In this document: positions 53,947-62,656 of the stretch, in pieces
How positions within the stretch are numbered: the stretch's first letter is position 1
Layout of the letters: every line of letters starts with the position of its first letter
Source: CAZZKG01 sp964654825
GTDB taxonomy: Bacteria > Gemmatimonadota > CAZMKB01
DNA length: 64,000 bases
Reading direction: 5' to 3'
NCBI GenBank assembly: GCA_964654825.1
Contig: CAZZKG010000002.1
Span: forward strand, 62,001 to 126,000
The notes under the pieces: model-generated
What the model was told of the DNA's origin: nothing
What the model saw: the letters and a program-made list of their open reading frames with translations, nothing else
Database searches by the model: none
Program-made: the position numbers and the translations under genes

Positions 53947-55083
53947 TCAGAAGGACCTGATGAGTTCTTCGTGTGCGGCAGCCAGACCTGACCCGATCGT
54001 GATGTCATGACCGCAGTGAAGCAGAGATCTTTCGAGTGCGGCCATAGAGACCAGAATATCAAAATCGTCGAAGTAGCCTACATGCGCGATCCGGAATATC
54101 TTCCCTTTCAGGTGTCCCTGCCCGCCGGCGACCATGATACCCATCTCGTTTCTGATGTAGCTCATGAACTTTTCGCCATCGATGGATTCGGGGATGAAGA
54201 GAGCGGTCAGGACATTCGATGGGTTCTCGGACAGGATCTTCATCCCCAGTGCCCGCGCGCCGGCTCTCGTCGCGTCGGCGAGTCTCTGATGTCTCGCGAA
54301 CAGCGCCTCCAGCCCCTCTTCGAAGATAAGCTCGAGTGCCCGGGTGAGTCCGACGATCAGGGAGATACCGGGGGTCCACGGAGTCTGTCTCTTCCCGAGA
54401 CTCTTGATGTACTTATCCAGGTCGAGGTAGTACTTCGGGCATTTCGAATCATTCAGAGCGTTCGTCGCACGCTCGCTGAGCGCTATGAAAGCGAGACCCG
54501 GCGGCACCATGAGGCCTTTCTGGGATCCAGTGACCGCGGCATCAACTCCCCATTCGTCGAACCTGAAATCGTGGACCCCGATACCGGTTATCCCATCGAC
54601 GATCAGGAGAGCGTCACTACCCTCAATCGCCTGGCCGATCGCCTGGATATCAGTGAGGGCGCCGGTCGAAGTCTCACATTGAGTGGTGCACACCGCTTTT
54701 GCGGCCGGGTGCTTTTCGAGCTCCTTCCCGATCCGGTCAGGCGGGACGCTCTGACCCCATTCGATATCGATTGGGTGCACACTGATACCGTAACTTTCAG
54801 AAATATCTCCCCAGCGCTCACCGAACTTGCCGCCGCGAACCACTATCACTTCGTCCCCCGGTGAGAGGAGATTGCAGATTGCCGCTTCCATCGCACTGGT
54901 TCCGGATGATGTGATCGTCAGAACAGGCTGATCGGTCTTGAAGAGCTTTCCGAGGAGGTCAGTGGCTTTCATGAATATTTCTTCAAAAGCCGGGAGCCGG
55001 TGATGCTGGATCGGTCGGGCCATGTGGAGCAGAACGTCTTCGGGGACCGGTGTGGGTCCCGGTGAGAAAAGTCTTCTCTTCAT
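53947..55083 (-). CDS. Class V aminotransferase (serine/alanine-glyoxylate aminotransferase family)
   Basis: The 378-residue PLP enzyme has FSPGPTPVPEDVLLHMARP at the N-terminus (family start), TSSGTSAMEAAICNLL near 60 and the Schiff-base lysine in VTGSQKGLMVPPG near 195. Family members interconvert serine or alanine with glyoxylate, pyruvate or 3-phosphohydroxypyruvate. Because a SerA-like dehydrogenase is upstream, a role in serine synthesis is likely; the usual SerC is not seen. It follows that gene by about 115 bp. Confidence 0.85.
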   Translation of the reverse strand: MKRRLFSPGPTPVPEDVLLHMARPIQHHRLPAFEEIFMKATDLLGKLFKTDQPVLTITSSGTSAMEAAICNLLSPGDEVIVVRGGKFGERWGDISESYGISVHPIDIEWGQSVPPDRIGKELEKHPAAKAVCTTQCETSTGALTDIQAIGQAIEGSDALLIVDGITGIGVHDFRFDEWGVDAAVTGSQKGLMVPPGLAFIALSERATNALNDSKCPKYYLDLDKYIKSLGKRQTPWTPGISLIVGLTRALELIFEEGLEALFARHQRLADATRAGARALGMKILSENPSNVLTALFIPESIDGEKFMSYIRNEMGIMVAGGQGHLKGKIFRIAHVGYFDDFDILVSMAALERSLLHCGHDITIGSGLAAAHEELIRSF

Positions 55084-55197
55084 CTATCCACCTCCGCTTT
55101 CTACGGTTTTATTCGTTCGTCAGTAATGCCTCTCGATATCAGCGCATCGCTCGCATAGATAATCTTTATTGTTGAAAGATTTCCTCCACTATTTCGC

Positions 55198-56112
55198 TTA
55201 CTCTGAGAAAAAATCATTGAGCACTTTTACAACTGCTTCACCCACTCTCTCCTGGGCTTCGAACGTCGCCGCCCCGATGTGCGGGGTTCCGATGACACAA
55301 TCCCTCCTGAATAACGGGCTCTCACCCGGCGGTTCCTCTTCGAAGACATCGAGTGCCGCCCCCGCGACTTTCCCGGAATCGATAGCATCGAGCAGGGCAT
55401 CTTCGTCTACCACACCGCCCCTCGCACAGTTGACGATGCGTACTCCGTCTCTGGCCCCGGCGAGAAAATCCGCGTCTATCAGGTCCTTGGTCTCGGGCAG
55501 AATGGGGACATGTATGGTGATGTAATCGGATGAATTTCTCAGTTCTTCGATAGTCACCGGTTTTGCTCCTGCCCGAATCACATCTTCATTATTCACATTG
55601 GGATCGAATCCGAAGACGCGCATCCCGAGAGCAGTCGCTTTACCCGCCACGGATCGCCCTATCCTTCCCATCCCGATGATCCCGAGTGTTTTACCCCCCA
55701 GCTCATCTCCCCGGAATTTCTTCTTCTCCCAGCGTCCGGCAGCGAGGCCGATGTGGGCCTGGGGGATCCGGCGTGCCAGGCAGAGCATGAGGCCGAGGGT
55801 CAGCTCGGCGACAGATTCGGAGTTGGTGCCGGGAGTGTTCGAGACCGCAATGCCTTTCTCTTTCGCCGCTTCCTGATCTATGTTGTCAAGACCGACGCCT
55901 CCCCGGACGATGATTTTTAACTTCTTAGCTGCTTCCACGATCCGACGTGTCACCTTCGTCCTGCCTCTGACTACGATGGCGTGGTAGGGAGGAATGACTC
56001 GGACGAGGGCAACTTCGTCAAGATCGGGGATCAGATCAACGTCGAAATCACCGGAAGACTTCAGGGCTTCTATGCTGAGCGGGGAAATTGGATCACTGAT
56101 GAGGACTCTCAT
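55198..56112 (-). CDS. D-3-phosphoglycerate dehydrogenase-like 2-hydroxyacid dehydrogenase
   Basis: The 304-residue protein has the catalytic set of D-2-hydroxyacid dehydrogenases: the NAD motif LGIIGMGRIGRSVAGKA near 145, the substrate arginine in NCARGGVVDEDAL near 228, Glu near 257 and His in GTPHIGAATFEAQERVG near 278. RGGVGLDNIDQEAAKEKGI matches SerA. It lacks the C-terminal ACT domain of long SerA forms. The ATG at 56112 follows CGGAG; a start 27 bases earlier is less likely. The first gene of the serine/threonine group. Confidence 0.87.
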   Translation of the reverse strand: MRVLISDPISPLSIEALKSSGDFDVDLIPDLDEVALVRVIPPYHAIVVRGRTKVTRRIVEAAKKLKIIVRGGVGLDNIDQEAAKEKGIAVSNTPGTNSESVAELTLGLMLCLARRIPQAHIGLAAGRWEKKKFRGDELGGKTLGIIGMGRIGRSVAGKATALGMRVFGFDPNVNNEDVIRAGAKPVTIEELRNSSDYITIHVPILPETKDLIDADFLAGARDGVRIVNCARGGVVDEDALLDAIDSGKVAGAALDVFEEEPPGESPLFRRDCVIGTPHIGAATFEAQERVGEAVVKVLNDFFSE

Positions 56113-56188
56113 TGTTCGCTCCGGGTTGAAGAGGTACAATTTATAAGAAGAAGCCGATGGTCCGGTATTTCAGATGTCAGGGAATTGT

Positions 56189-56217
56189 AATCTATGGCAG
56201 AAACAAGTACCTGTCAA
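56189..56217 (-). promoter_or_regulatory. Sigma70-type promoter for the SerA-like/aminotransferase/tdh group
   Basis: On the minus strand TTGACA (56217-56212), 17 nt, TAGATT (56194-56189). Confidence 0.65.
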
Positions 56218-56329
56218 CAAGGATACCCAACGCTGAACCGGGCCCGTAACACCATGCAGAGAGAAACGTGTACCGGGTTTCGCGGTATTTCACCAGTACG
56301 TATTTTCATCATTTTCAGTGGCCCGCTTA

Positions 56330-56359
56330 TTGCATATTTGTCGACTGATAGTGTATATT
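56330..56359 (+). promoter_or_regulatory. Probable promoter for the membrane phosphodiesterase gene
   Basis: TTGCAT (56330-56335), 18 nt, TATATT (56354-56359), about 45 bp before the ATG. Confidence 0.5.
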
Positions 56360-56405
56360 TACACCCTGGGTATTTCACACCGTTTCAGCAGAGAGGGCGA
56401 AACAG

Positions 56406-58271
56406 ATGAAAATCCACTACAAGCTACTCTTCTCTCTGTCACTCGTCGCGGCACTTGGTGAACTGTGTATCATGGTCTCGCTCAACCGACTTCTACCGGT
56501 CGGTCTGGACTACCTCGTCCTGCTCGTATATTTACTTGTTCCCTATCTGATATTCTCATCTTTGATTCTACTGCTGTTTCGCATCATCCATCCGGGTTTG
56601 CCAGGAGGGTCGGGATCATCATCAGGTTTCGAAGGACGACAGAGTGCCGTGATCACCACGGCCGGCTTTATCTTTGCCCTCAATATCGCTTCAGGGCTCC
56701 TGAGATTAGTCTACTTCGATTCCCGTCCCTCATCCCGTTGGAAGGTTGTGCTTCTCTCCGGAAGTATTCTGGTTGTACTCGCAGCGCTTTCCTACCTCAC
56801 CTTCCGTAACTACGACAGGTTAGGTGAATTCTTCCACAATCTCAGGCTCGGACCCGGGAGGATTGCCTTCTTCGCAACCGTCGGCACCTTCTTTGTTTTC
56901 ACGATAGGTACATTTACCGGCGGAAACCACGCGTCAGTCGCCTCACAGGCCGACCTCGATCATGCCAGGCAGGCATCGATGGAGATGGATGGAAGACCGC
57001 GGATCCTCATCGTCGGTCTCGACGGAATGAGTTTCGACACGATCGAGCGTCTCTCCAGGGACAACCGTGTCCCCAACCTGCAGGCGCTCATCGACGACGG
57101 GAGTTCAGGTCGATTCGAGACGGTCATTCCGACTCTCTCACCCATGCTCTGGACGAGCATCGCCTCGGGGAAGGTAGCGAGCAAGCACGGTATCCACGAT
57201 TTCAAGACAGTCAAGTTGCCGGGTGTCCGGCCGTTTTCCACAACCCTGAAAAGAGTGGAGTTCGGCTCACTGATGACCCGGTATCTCTACCGGAGCAAGG
57301 TACTCTCGGAGTCATACTACGATTTCGAGCATTACACGAGTAGCATGCGAAGGTGCAAGAACGTCTGGAATATACTCTCAGAGAACGGAAGACGTGTCGG
57401 AGTGATAGGCTGGTATGTGACCTGGCCGTCCGAACCGGTAAACGGTTTTATGGTTTCAGAACGTGCCTTTCTCTACTCGAATGAAGGGGGAGATATCGAT
57501 CCCGGACTCACCTACCCCGAAGAGCTCTTCTCACAGATTGCCAGGTACAACATCGAATTCTCCGACATCGCTGCGGATTCACTCGACTGGCTGTGCGAAC
57601 CACCTGAAGGAGGAGGCTCGAGATGGCGTGAGGGGTGCATGGAGACCCTCAATCAATACCTGGGCGCGATACGGAAGAACTATGCCAGGGATCTGACGAT
57701 ACTCCGGGTATCAGAACACATGATGGCACTGGATGATTCCTGGGACGTGATGATGCTCTACTTCCGCGCGGTGGATTCGATGAACCATGTCGTGTTCCAT
57801 GAGGTCAATGAAGAAGGGAATCAGATGGGTGATTCCCTCTACATCATTCCGGACAATTACTATGAATTCGTCGATTCATACGTCGGCGATATTGTCAGAG
57901 AGCTCGATGACAACACCACCCTGATGATCATGTCAGACCACGGTTGGGAACGGGAGGTGGGGCACCCTTATGCTCCCCCGGGCATTCTCCTGCTCCATGG
58001 CAAGTACATCAAGAAAGGATTCCGGCTCGTGGGAGTGAACATTTTCGACATCGCGCCGACAGTGCTCTATCTACAGGGTCTCCCGATAGCTGAGGACATG
58101 GACGGTCGGCCGGCACTGTCCTGTATCGATGAGGGATTCGTCGCTCGAAATCCGATTCGCTACATCACCACGTATGAAAATGGCGATCGTACTGCCATTG
58201 CGCGACCTCTCAAGTCTAAGGTGGACAATGCGATGGACGAACAACTTAAAGCGCTGGGTTATATACAGTAG
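56406..58271 (+). CDS. Membrane-anchored type I phosphodiesterase / nucleotide pyrophosphatase family protein
   Basis: The 621-residue protein has five membrane helices (about 8-180) and then an alkaline-phosphatase-superfamily catalytic domain: LIVGLDGMSFDTIERL near 200 (first metal Asp), a nucleophile segment TVIPTLSPMLWTSIASGK near 240 (threonine), DAVDSM-type contacts near 460 (FRAVDSMNH) and MSDHGWEREVGHP near 515. It likely hydrolyses or transfers a phospho group at the periplasmic face; the substrate is unknown. It ends LKALGYIQ, like the sulfatase-fold gene at 50542, and has the same topology. Confidence 0.82.
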   Translation: MKIHYKLLFSLSLVAALGELCIMVSLNRLLPVGLDYLVLLVYLLVPYLIFSSLILLLFRIIHPGLPGGSGSSSGFEGRQSAVITTAGFIFALNIASGLLRLVYFDSRPSSRWKVVLLSGSILVVLAALSYLTFRNYDRLGEFFHNLRLGPGRIAFFATVGTFFVFTIGTFTGGNHASVASQADLDHARQASMEMDGRPRILIVGLDGMSFDTIERLSRDNRVPNLQALIDDGSSGRFETVIPTLSPMLWTSIASGKVASKHGIHDFKTVKLPGVRPFSTTLKRVEFGSLMTRYLYRSKVLSESYYDFEHYTSSMRRCKNVWNILSENGRRVGVIGWYVTWPSEPVNGFMVSERAFLYSNEGGDIDPGLTYPEELFSQIARYNIEFSDIAADSLDWLCEPPEGGGSRWREGCMETLNQYLGAIRKNYARDLTILRVSEHMMALDDSWDVMMLYFRAVDSMNHVVFHEVNEEGNQMGDSLYIIPDNYYEFVDSYVGDIVRELDDNTTLMIMSDHGWEREVGHPYAPPGILLLHGKYIKKGFRLVGVNIFDIAPTVLYLQGLPIAEDMDGRPALSCIDEGFVARNPIRYITTYENGDRTAIARPLKSKVDNAMDEQLKALGYIQ

Positions 58272-58352
58272 GTTGTACGGGGGCATTTTCCATCAAGCAG
58301 GCGAGAGTTTCCGGGCACGGAGAGAAAGTCTCGACAGGTTGAATCGACTCCC

Positions 58353-58377
58353 GACAGGAGCCTTCTGCCTGTTTTTT
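58353..58377 (+). terminator. Intrinsic terminator after the phosphodiesterase gene
   Basis: Stem GACAGG/CCTGTT extended by AG/CT with one bulge and a CCTT loop, ending in six Ts (58372-58377). Confidence 0.65.
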
Positions 58378-58408
58378 AGGGATCAATAACTGCGAGGGGG
58401 GGTCTCCC

Positions 58409-58579
58409 GTGTTTCTTCTGAAGATGCTTGGAACAGTGGCGTGAGCTGCCCTGGTTTACGCAGGGTGCGTATACTGGCCGTTTCACTGGGGAAAGGCTGT
58501 GGGATTGAGTCTCGCCGCACTGGTGATCGTAGGCGGAATTATCGAAGCAATCATCTCCTCGCGGCGCAAACAGGCGTGA
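58409..58579 (+). pseudogene. Small two-helix membrane protein with an in-frame UGA
   Basis: From GTG 58409 (preceded by a G-rich GAGGGGGGG) the frame reads MFLLKMLGTVA, UGA (58442-58444), then AALVYAGCVYWPFHWGKAVG and a second hydrophobic segment LSLAALVIVGGIIEAI ending SSRRKQA at a TGA. Total 56 codons. The protein-like hydrophobic pattern on both sides of the UGA argues that the frame was coding. Four bases beyond the UGA lies a hairpin GCCCTG-GTTTACG-CAGGGT (58448-58466). It is either a nonsense-mutated gene or, since selB is present, a selenocysteine codon; the first is more likely. Confidence 0.35.
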
Positions 58580-58634
58580 ACTCAAACCGGGAATCACGCT
58601 CATACTCACCATTGTTTGTAAAAACGGTTTTTTG

Positions 58635-58663
58635 TTGACAATAATATATGTTCATGGTATCAT
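58635..58663 (+). promoter_or_regulatory. Sigma70-type promoter for the FkbM gene
   Basis: TTGACA (58635-58640), 17 nt, TATCAT (58658-58663), 44 bp before the TTG start. Confidence 0.7.
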
Positions 58664-58706
58664 CAAAAGTGAGACTGTCTGATTTCTCCTCACAGGAGAT
58701 GATACA

Positions 58707-59552
58707 TTGGGTGAACAGAAATTACTATCGTTTTTATACTGGCTGAGTAAAAACATCTATGTCGGCCGGGTCAAAAACACCATCCAGCAGATTGGACTGG
58801 AATCCTTCCTGGAACATACCTATCTGAAGGTCCTGAAGCACGGGGACCAGTCGGATTTCAAAACGATCACGATTGGTGATGTGTCGGCACAATTTCATGC
58901 TGTCTACGATCGTGAAATCAGAGGGCTTCTCGAACACTACCTCTCCGTGGGTGAAGGTCCTGTCGTTACCGATATCCTGAGCCAGGTACGGCCCGGAGAT
59001 GTCTTCTATGATGTCGGTGCGCACATAGGACTATATGCCTGCCTCCTTGCGAAAAAACTCCAGACCGGCCAGGTGATTGCCTTCGAGCCGCATCCGCAAA
59101 CGGCGAAACGGCTGGAGGAGAATCTCTCCCTCAATCATCTTCAGAGTCGGGTCTTTCGGTATGCTCTCTCAGACAGTATTGGTGAGATGAAGCTGCTCAT
59201 CAATGATGATGTCCCGGGTGCTCAGGGCACCCTGGGGAAATCAGATGAAATGAAGGATTTCATCACGGTCAGTGTGACAACCGCGGATTCACTCATCGAA
59301 CAAGGAGTTATACCTGCTCCTGATGTCATCAAAATCGATGTCGAAGGTGCGGAGATCAATGTCCTTAGGGGGATGCAGCAGGCTCTCGATTCGGATAACT
59401 GCCGCTTGATTTACTGTGAAGTACACACCGGAAAGCTCCCACAATTCGGGAGGACATCGGCTGAGCTTTCCGTATTGTTGAAACGGCATGGATTCACTAT
59501 AAGCAAAATTCATGAGAGAGGACCCGATCACTTCGTCCGTGCCGAAAAGTGA
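58707..59552 (+). CDS. FkbM-family methyltransferase
   Basis: The 281-residue SAM-dependent methyltransferase has motif I in VFYDVGAHIGLYACLLAK near 105, the acidic ribose-binding VIAFEPHPQTAKRLEENL near 128, and the FkbM signature PDVIKIDVEGAEINVLRGM near 209. This family O-methylates sugars, natural products or glycans. It may modify a surface glycan, but no polysaccharide gene cluster adjoins it. The start is TTG at 58707 with CAGGAG upstream and a clear promoter. Confidence 0.9.
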   Translation: MGEQKLLSFLYWLSKNIYVGRVKNTIQQIGLESFLEHTYLKVLKHGDQSDFKTITIGDVSAQFHAVYDREIRGLLEHYLSVGEGPVVTDILSQVRPGDVFYDVGAHIGLYACLLAKKLQTGQVIAFEPHPQTAKRLEENLSLNHLQSRVFRYALSDSIGEMKLLINDDVPGAQGTLGKSDEMKDFITVSVTTADSLIEQGVIPAPDVIKIDVEGAEINVLRGMQQALDSDNCRLIYCEVHTGKLPQFGRTSAELSVLLKRHGFTISKIHERGPDHFVRAEK

Positions 59553-59910
59553 TGAGCCCCTAAAAACTCTCTCACCCTGTTGTCTCGGACAGGCAACCTT
59601 TTGCATTCTCACTTCGGAACATTACGATGAAAAACTGTTCGTTGTTACCGGACTCAGTGAACACCTTTCACAACCGGCTTGTATTCCTCTTGTAAAAACC
59701 TCTCTCTTTCCATAATATTCTCCTGTGTCGGGATTTCTTCCGGATCCCGGGCTGTCGGTCGCTGCTGGTACCCTTCCGGAAGACCCGTGATTTGTTCATT
59801 TAGTATCCCTGTATGCAGGAATCATACATCCGCTGACGTAGTGAATCGAAAAATGAGAAGCGAGAGGACTGCTTTCGGATGAGAAAATCTGAGATCGAGG
59901 AGAATGTCCG
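59553..59910. other. Intergenic region
   Basis: About 358 bp without a convincing gene. A 12-codon frame (ATG 59879) overlaps the next start by 4 bp and contains GAGGAG, the ribosome site of the next gene; I do not treat it as a gene. Confidence 0.5.
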
Positions 59911-61146
59911 ATGAGTATGGAAGAACGGGAACTTATTTACGACTGGAACACCGCCGGTGATTTTTTCAAACCGTTGAAAAGGATAGAATTCGATGATGAA
60001 ACTCTGCGGGACGGTCTCCAGTCACCGTCGGTTCAGGACCCATCGATTGAAGAAAAAATCGAGATCCTTCACCTGATGACTGACCTGGGAATCGACTCGG
60101 CCGACATCGCTCTGCCTGGGGCCGGGCCGAGGGCGAGAGAACAGGCGCTCAGAATAGCCCGGGAGATCGTGGATTCTAAGCTCGGCATCCAGGCAAACTG
60201 CGCGGCCAGGACGGTGAAGCAGGACATCATCCCCATCATAGAGATATCGCAGGAGACCGGACTCTCCATCGAAGTGTCAGCGTTCATCGGTTCGAGTCCG
60301 ATCAGGATCTATGCCGAGGAGTGGAACCTGGACACCATGCTCAGGTTGTCCGAGGAGGCAGTCACTCTGGCAGTCCGTGCCGGGCTCCCGGTGATGTACG
60401 TGACCGAGGACACGACGCGGGCGGATCCCGATGCTCTCGATAAGCTCTACACGACCGCCATCGAGTGCGGTGCAAGGAGGATCTGCGTCTGCGACACCGT
60501 CGGACACGCGATCCCGCAGGGAGTCAGGAACCTGGTCGGATTCATCAGGAAGGTCGTCCAGAAAACGGGTGAAGACGTGAAGATAGACTGGCACGGACAC
60601 CGGGACAGGGGACTCTCGATCCCCAACACGATAGCCGCTATCGAAGCCGGTGTCGACCGGGTTCACGGCACGGCCCTCGGTGTCGGAGAGAGGGTAGGGA
60701 ACACTCCCATGGACATCCTTCTCGTAAACCTCAAGCTGCTGGGGTGGATCGACAAAGATCTCACGAAGCTGCCGGAATACTGCCGGAAGGTGTCCAGAGC
60801 CTGCAATGTACCGATCGGTCTGAACTACCCGGTGATGGGGGAGGATGCCTTCCGTACTGCGACCGGCGTCCACGCGGCTGCCGTCATCAAAGCGCAGAAG
60901 AAGGGGGACTTCTGGCTTGCGGACAGGGTGTATTCGGGAGTCCCGGCGCACATCTTCGGCAGGGAGCAGGTCATCGAGATCGGCCCGATGAGCGGCGAGT
61001 CGAACGTCGTATTCTGGCTCGAGCAGAAGGGGATCGAGCCGAAGAAGGAAATAGTCGCGAAGATCTTCACCCTGGCAAAGTCATCCCGAGGACTGCTCGA
61101 TGAGGACCGGCTCATGGAGTTGCTTAGAGAAGAGAGGATGATCTGA
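59911..61146 (+). CDS. LeuA/homocitrate synthase-family acyltransferase (DRE-TIM superfamily)
   Basis: The 411-residue TIM-barrel Claisen-condensation enzyme has the catalytic start DDETLRDGLQSPSV near 28, the metal histidines in DWHGHRDRGLSIPNT near 228, and HGTALGVGERVGNTPMD near 255. The C-terminal ~90 residues are short, and there is no LeuA allosteric dimer domain. The family includes isopropylmalate, homocitrate, citramalate and Re-citrate synthases. LRDGLQ instead of LRDGEQ marks a divergent subgroup. Given the citrate operon elsewhere, Re-citrate synthase is one hypothesis, unproven. It begins after GAGGAG. Confidence 0.75.
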   Translation: MSMEERELIYDWNTAGDFFKPLKRIEFDDETLRDGLQSPSVQDPSIEEKIEILHLMTDLGIDSADIALPGAGPRAREQALRIAREIVDSKLGIQANCAARTVKQDIIPIIEISQETGLSIEVSAFIGSSPIRIYAEEWNLDTMLRLSEEAVTLAVRAGLPVMYVTEDTTRADPDALDKLYTTAIECGARRICVCDTVGHAIPQGVRNLVGFIRKVVQKTGEDVKIDWHGHRDRGLSIPNTIAAIEAGVDRVHGTALGVGERVGNTPMDILLVNLKLLGWIDKDLTKLPEYCRKVSRACNVPIGLNYPVMGEDAFRTATGVHAAAVIKAQKKGDFWLADRVYSGVPAHIFGREQVIEIGPMSGESNVVFWLEQKGIEPKKEIVAKIFTLAKSSRGLLDEDRLMELLREERMI

Positions 61147-61227
61147 TTCTCTCAAAATAACTCCGCTCTGTACGGAATGAACCACCTGCAAGATATCCCG
61201 CCGACTTCATACCGGCACGCAATCCTG

Positions 61228-61256
61228 TTGACAGGGCAGGTACATGCTGGTATAAT
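61228..61256 (+). promoter_or_regulatory. Consensus sigma70-type promoter for the aminotransferase gene
   Basis: TTGACA (61228-61233), exactly 17 nt, TATAAT (61251-61256): both boxes match the consensus perfectly. Confidence 0.85.
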
Positions 61257-61328
61257 CATTCATGCACCACGGTGTGGACCCGTTCTTCAGTCGTCATAAC
61301 CGAAATATAACATAAAGGGAGATTCCTG

Positions 61329-62648
61329 ATGTCTTTTCAACCGGTACCCTTTGACAAGGCGGTGGTGGACAGCGTAGTCTCCGAGTCCGGGATTTCGGTC
61401 GCGAGTGCATCTATCCGTGAGGTCAATCGGGTGATCAACAGGATCGAGGAGCGGCTTGGTGTGAAGTTCATTCGAATGGAATTTGGTGTCCCCGGCCTGC
61501 CGTCGGTCCCTCTCGCGCACGAGGCGGAGAGAAAAGCACTGGAAGACCTGCACCTGGGGAGTGTCTACTCTCCTTTCGACGGGATCCCCGAGCTCAAGGA
61601 AGCGGCACGGGAGTTCCTGCGCGCATTCATGAACCTCGATGTCCCGGTACAGTGCGTGGTGCCCACGGTCGGTTCGATGCACGGCGGTTTTATCAGTATG
61701 GGTATCGCCGGCCACCGATTCAGCGACCGGGACACTATTCTCTTCCTCGATCCGGGCTTCCCGGTCAACAAGCTCCAGTGTAGGGTCTGGGGGCTCGAGA
61801 GCGATTCCGTCGATGTCTACGGGCTCCGGGGCCAGGAACTCATCTCGGCTCTGGAGGAGAAGTTCGCCACAGGCCGGATCTGCGCGATCATGTACAGCAA
61901 CCCGAACAACCCCACCTGGATATGCCTGAAGGAGCAGGAACTGGAAGATCTCGGCGCGCTCTGCACTAAGTACAGCGTCATCGCGATCGAGGACCTTGCT
62001 TACTTCGGGATGGATTTCAGGGAGGAGTACGGCGTTCCGTACGAGCCGCCCTACCAGCCTTCCGTGTCGAAATACACCGACCAGTACATCATCCTGATCT
62101 CCTCTTCGAAGATATTCTCTTACGCCGGGCAGAGAGCGGCGATTTCGATCATTTCCCCGAAGTTGTTCGAGGAGTCATCGGAAAACCTGAAGAGCCGCTT
62201 CGGCACCACCAACCTGGGCCACGCCTTCGTCCACGGTGGTATTTATACCACAACCGCCGGAGTCGCGGCGAGTGTGCAGTACGGGCTAGCCGCACTTTTC
62301 CGTGCCGCGGTAAGCGGTGACCTGGCGTTCACCGAACCGATCAGGGAATACGCCGAACGGGCGCGGGAGATGAAGAAAGCATTCCTCGATAACGGTTTCA
62401 CTCTCGTGTATGACAACGACCTCGGTGAGACTCTGGCCGACGGTTTCTACTTCACGGTTTCCTACCCCGGCAAAAACTCCGCAGAACTCCTGGATGAACT
62501 CCTCTACTACGGTATCAGCGCGATCAGCCTGACCACCACAGGCAGCGTGAGTGAAGAAGGGATACGTGCCTGTGTCTCCCTGACGAAACTCGAGCAGATC
62601 CCGGAGCTCCGGTATCGTCTCGAGACGTTTCACCGGGACAACTCGTAG
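61329..62648 (+). CDS. Class I/II PLP aminotransferase
   Basis: The 439-residue fold-type I aminotransferase has YSPFDGIPELKEAAREFL near 80, the MYSNPNNPTW motif near 193 (Asn contacting substrate/PLP), IEDLAYFGMDFRE near 222 and the Schiff-base lysine in ISSSKIFSYAGQRAA near 260. The substrate cannot be named; the shape is close to aspartate/aromatic or LL-diaminopimelate-type enzymes. It has a perfect consensus promoter and is followed after 8 bp by tex. Confidence 0.86.
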   Translation: MSFQPVPFDKAVVDSVVSESGISVASASIREVNRVINRIEERLGVKFIRMEFGVPGLPSVPLAHEAERKALEDLHLGSVYSPFDGIPELKEAAREFLRAFMNLDVPVQCVVPTVGSMHGGFISMGIAGHRFSDRDTILFLDPGFPVNKLQCRVWGLESDSVDVYGLRGQELISALEEKFATGRICAIMYSNPNNPTWICLKEQELEDLGALCTKYSVIAIEDLAYFGMDFREEYGVPYEPPYQPSVSKYTDQYIILISSSKIFSYAGQRAAISIISPKLFEESSENLKSRFGTTNLGHAFVHGGIYTTTAGVAASVQYGLAALFRAAVSGDLAFTEPIREYAERAREMKKAFLDNGFTLVYDNDLGETLADGFYFTVSYPGKNSAELLDELLYYGISAISLTTTGSVSEEGIRACVSLTKLEQIPELRYRLETFHRDNS

Positions 62649-62656
62649 AAATACTC

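Noticed and set aside
59879..59914. Twelve-codon frame overlapping the LeuA-family start by 4 bp.
   Set aside because: It contains the ribosome site of the next gene and has no attenuator hairpin or codon bias that would make it a leader peptide.
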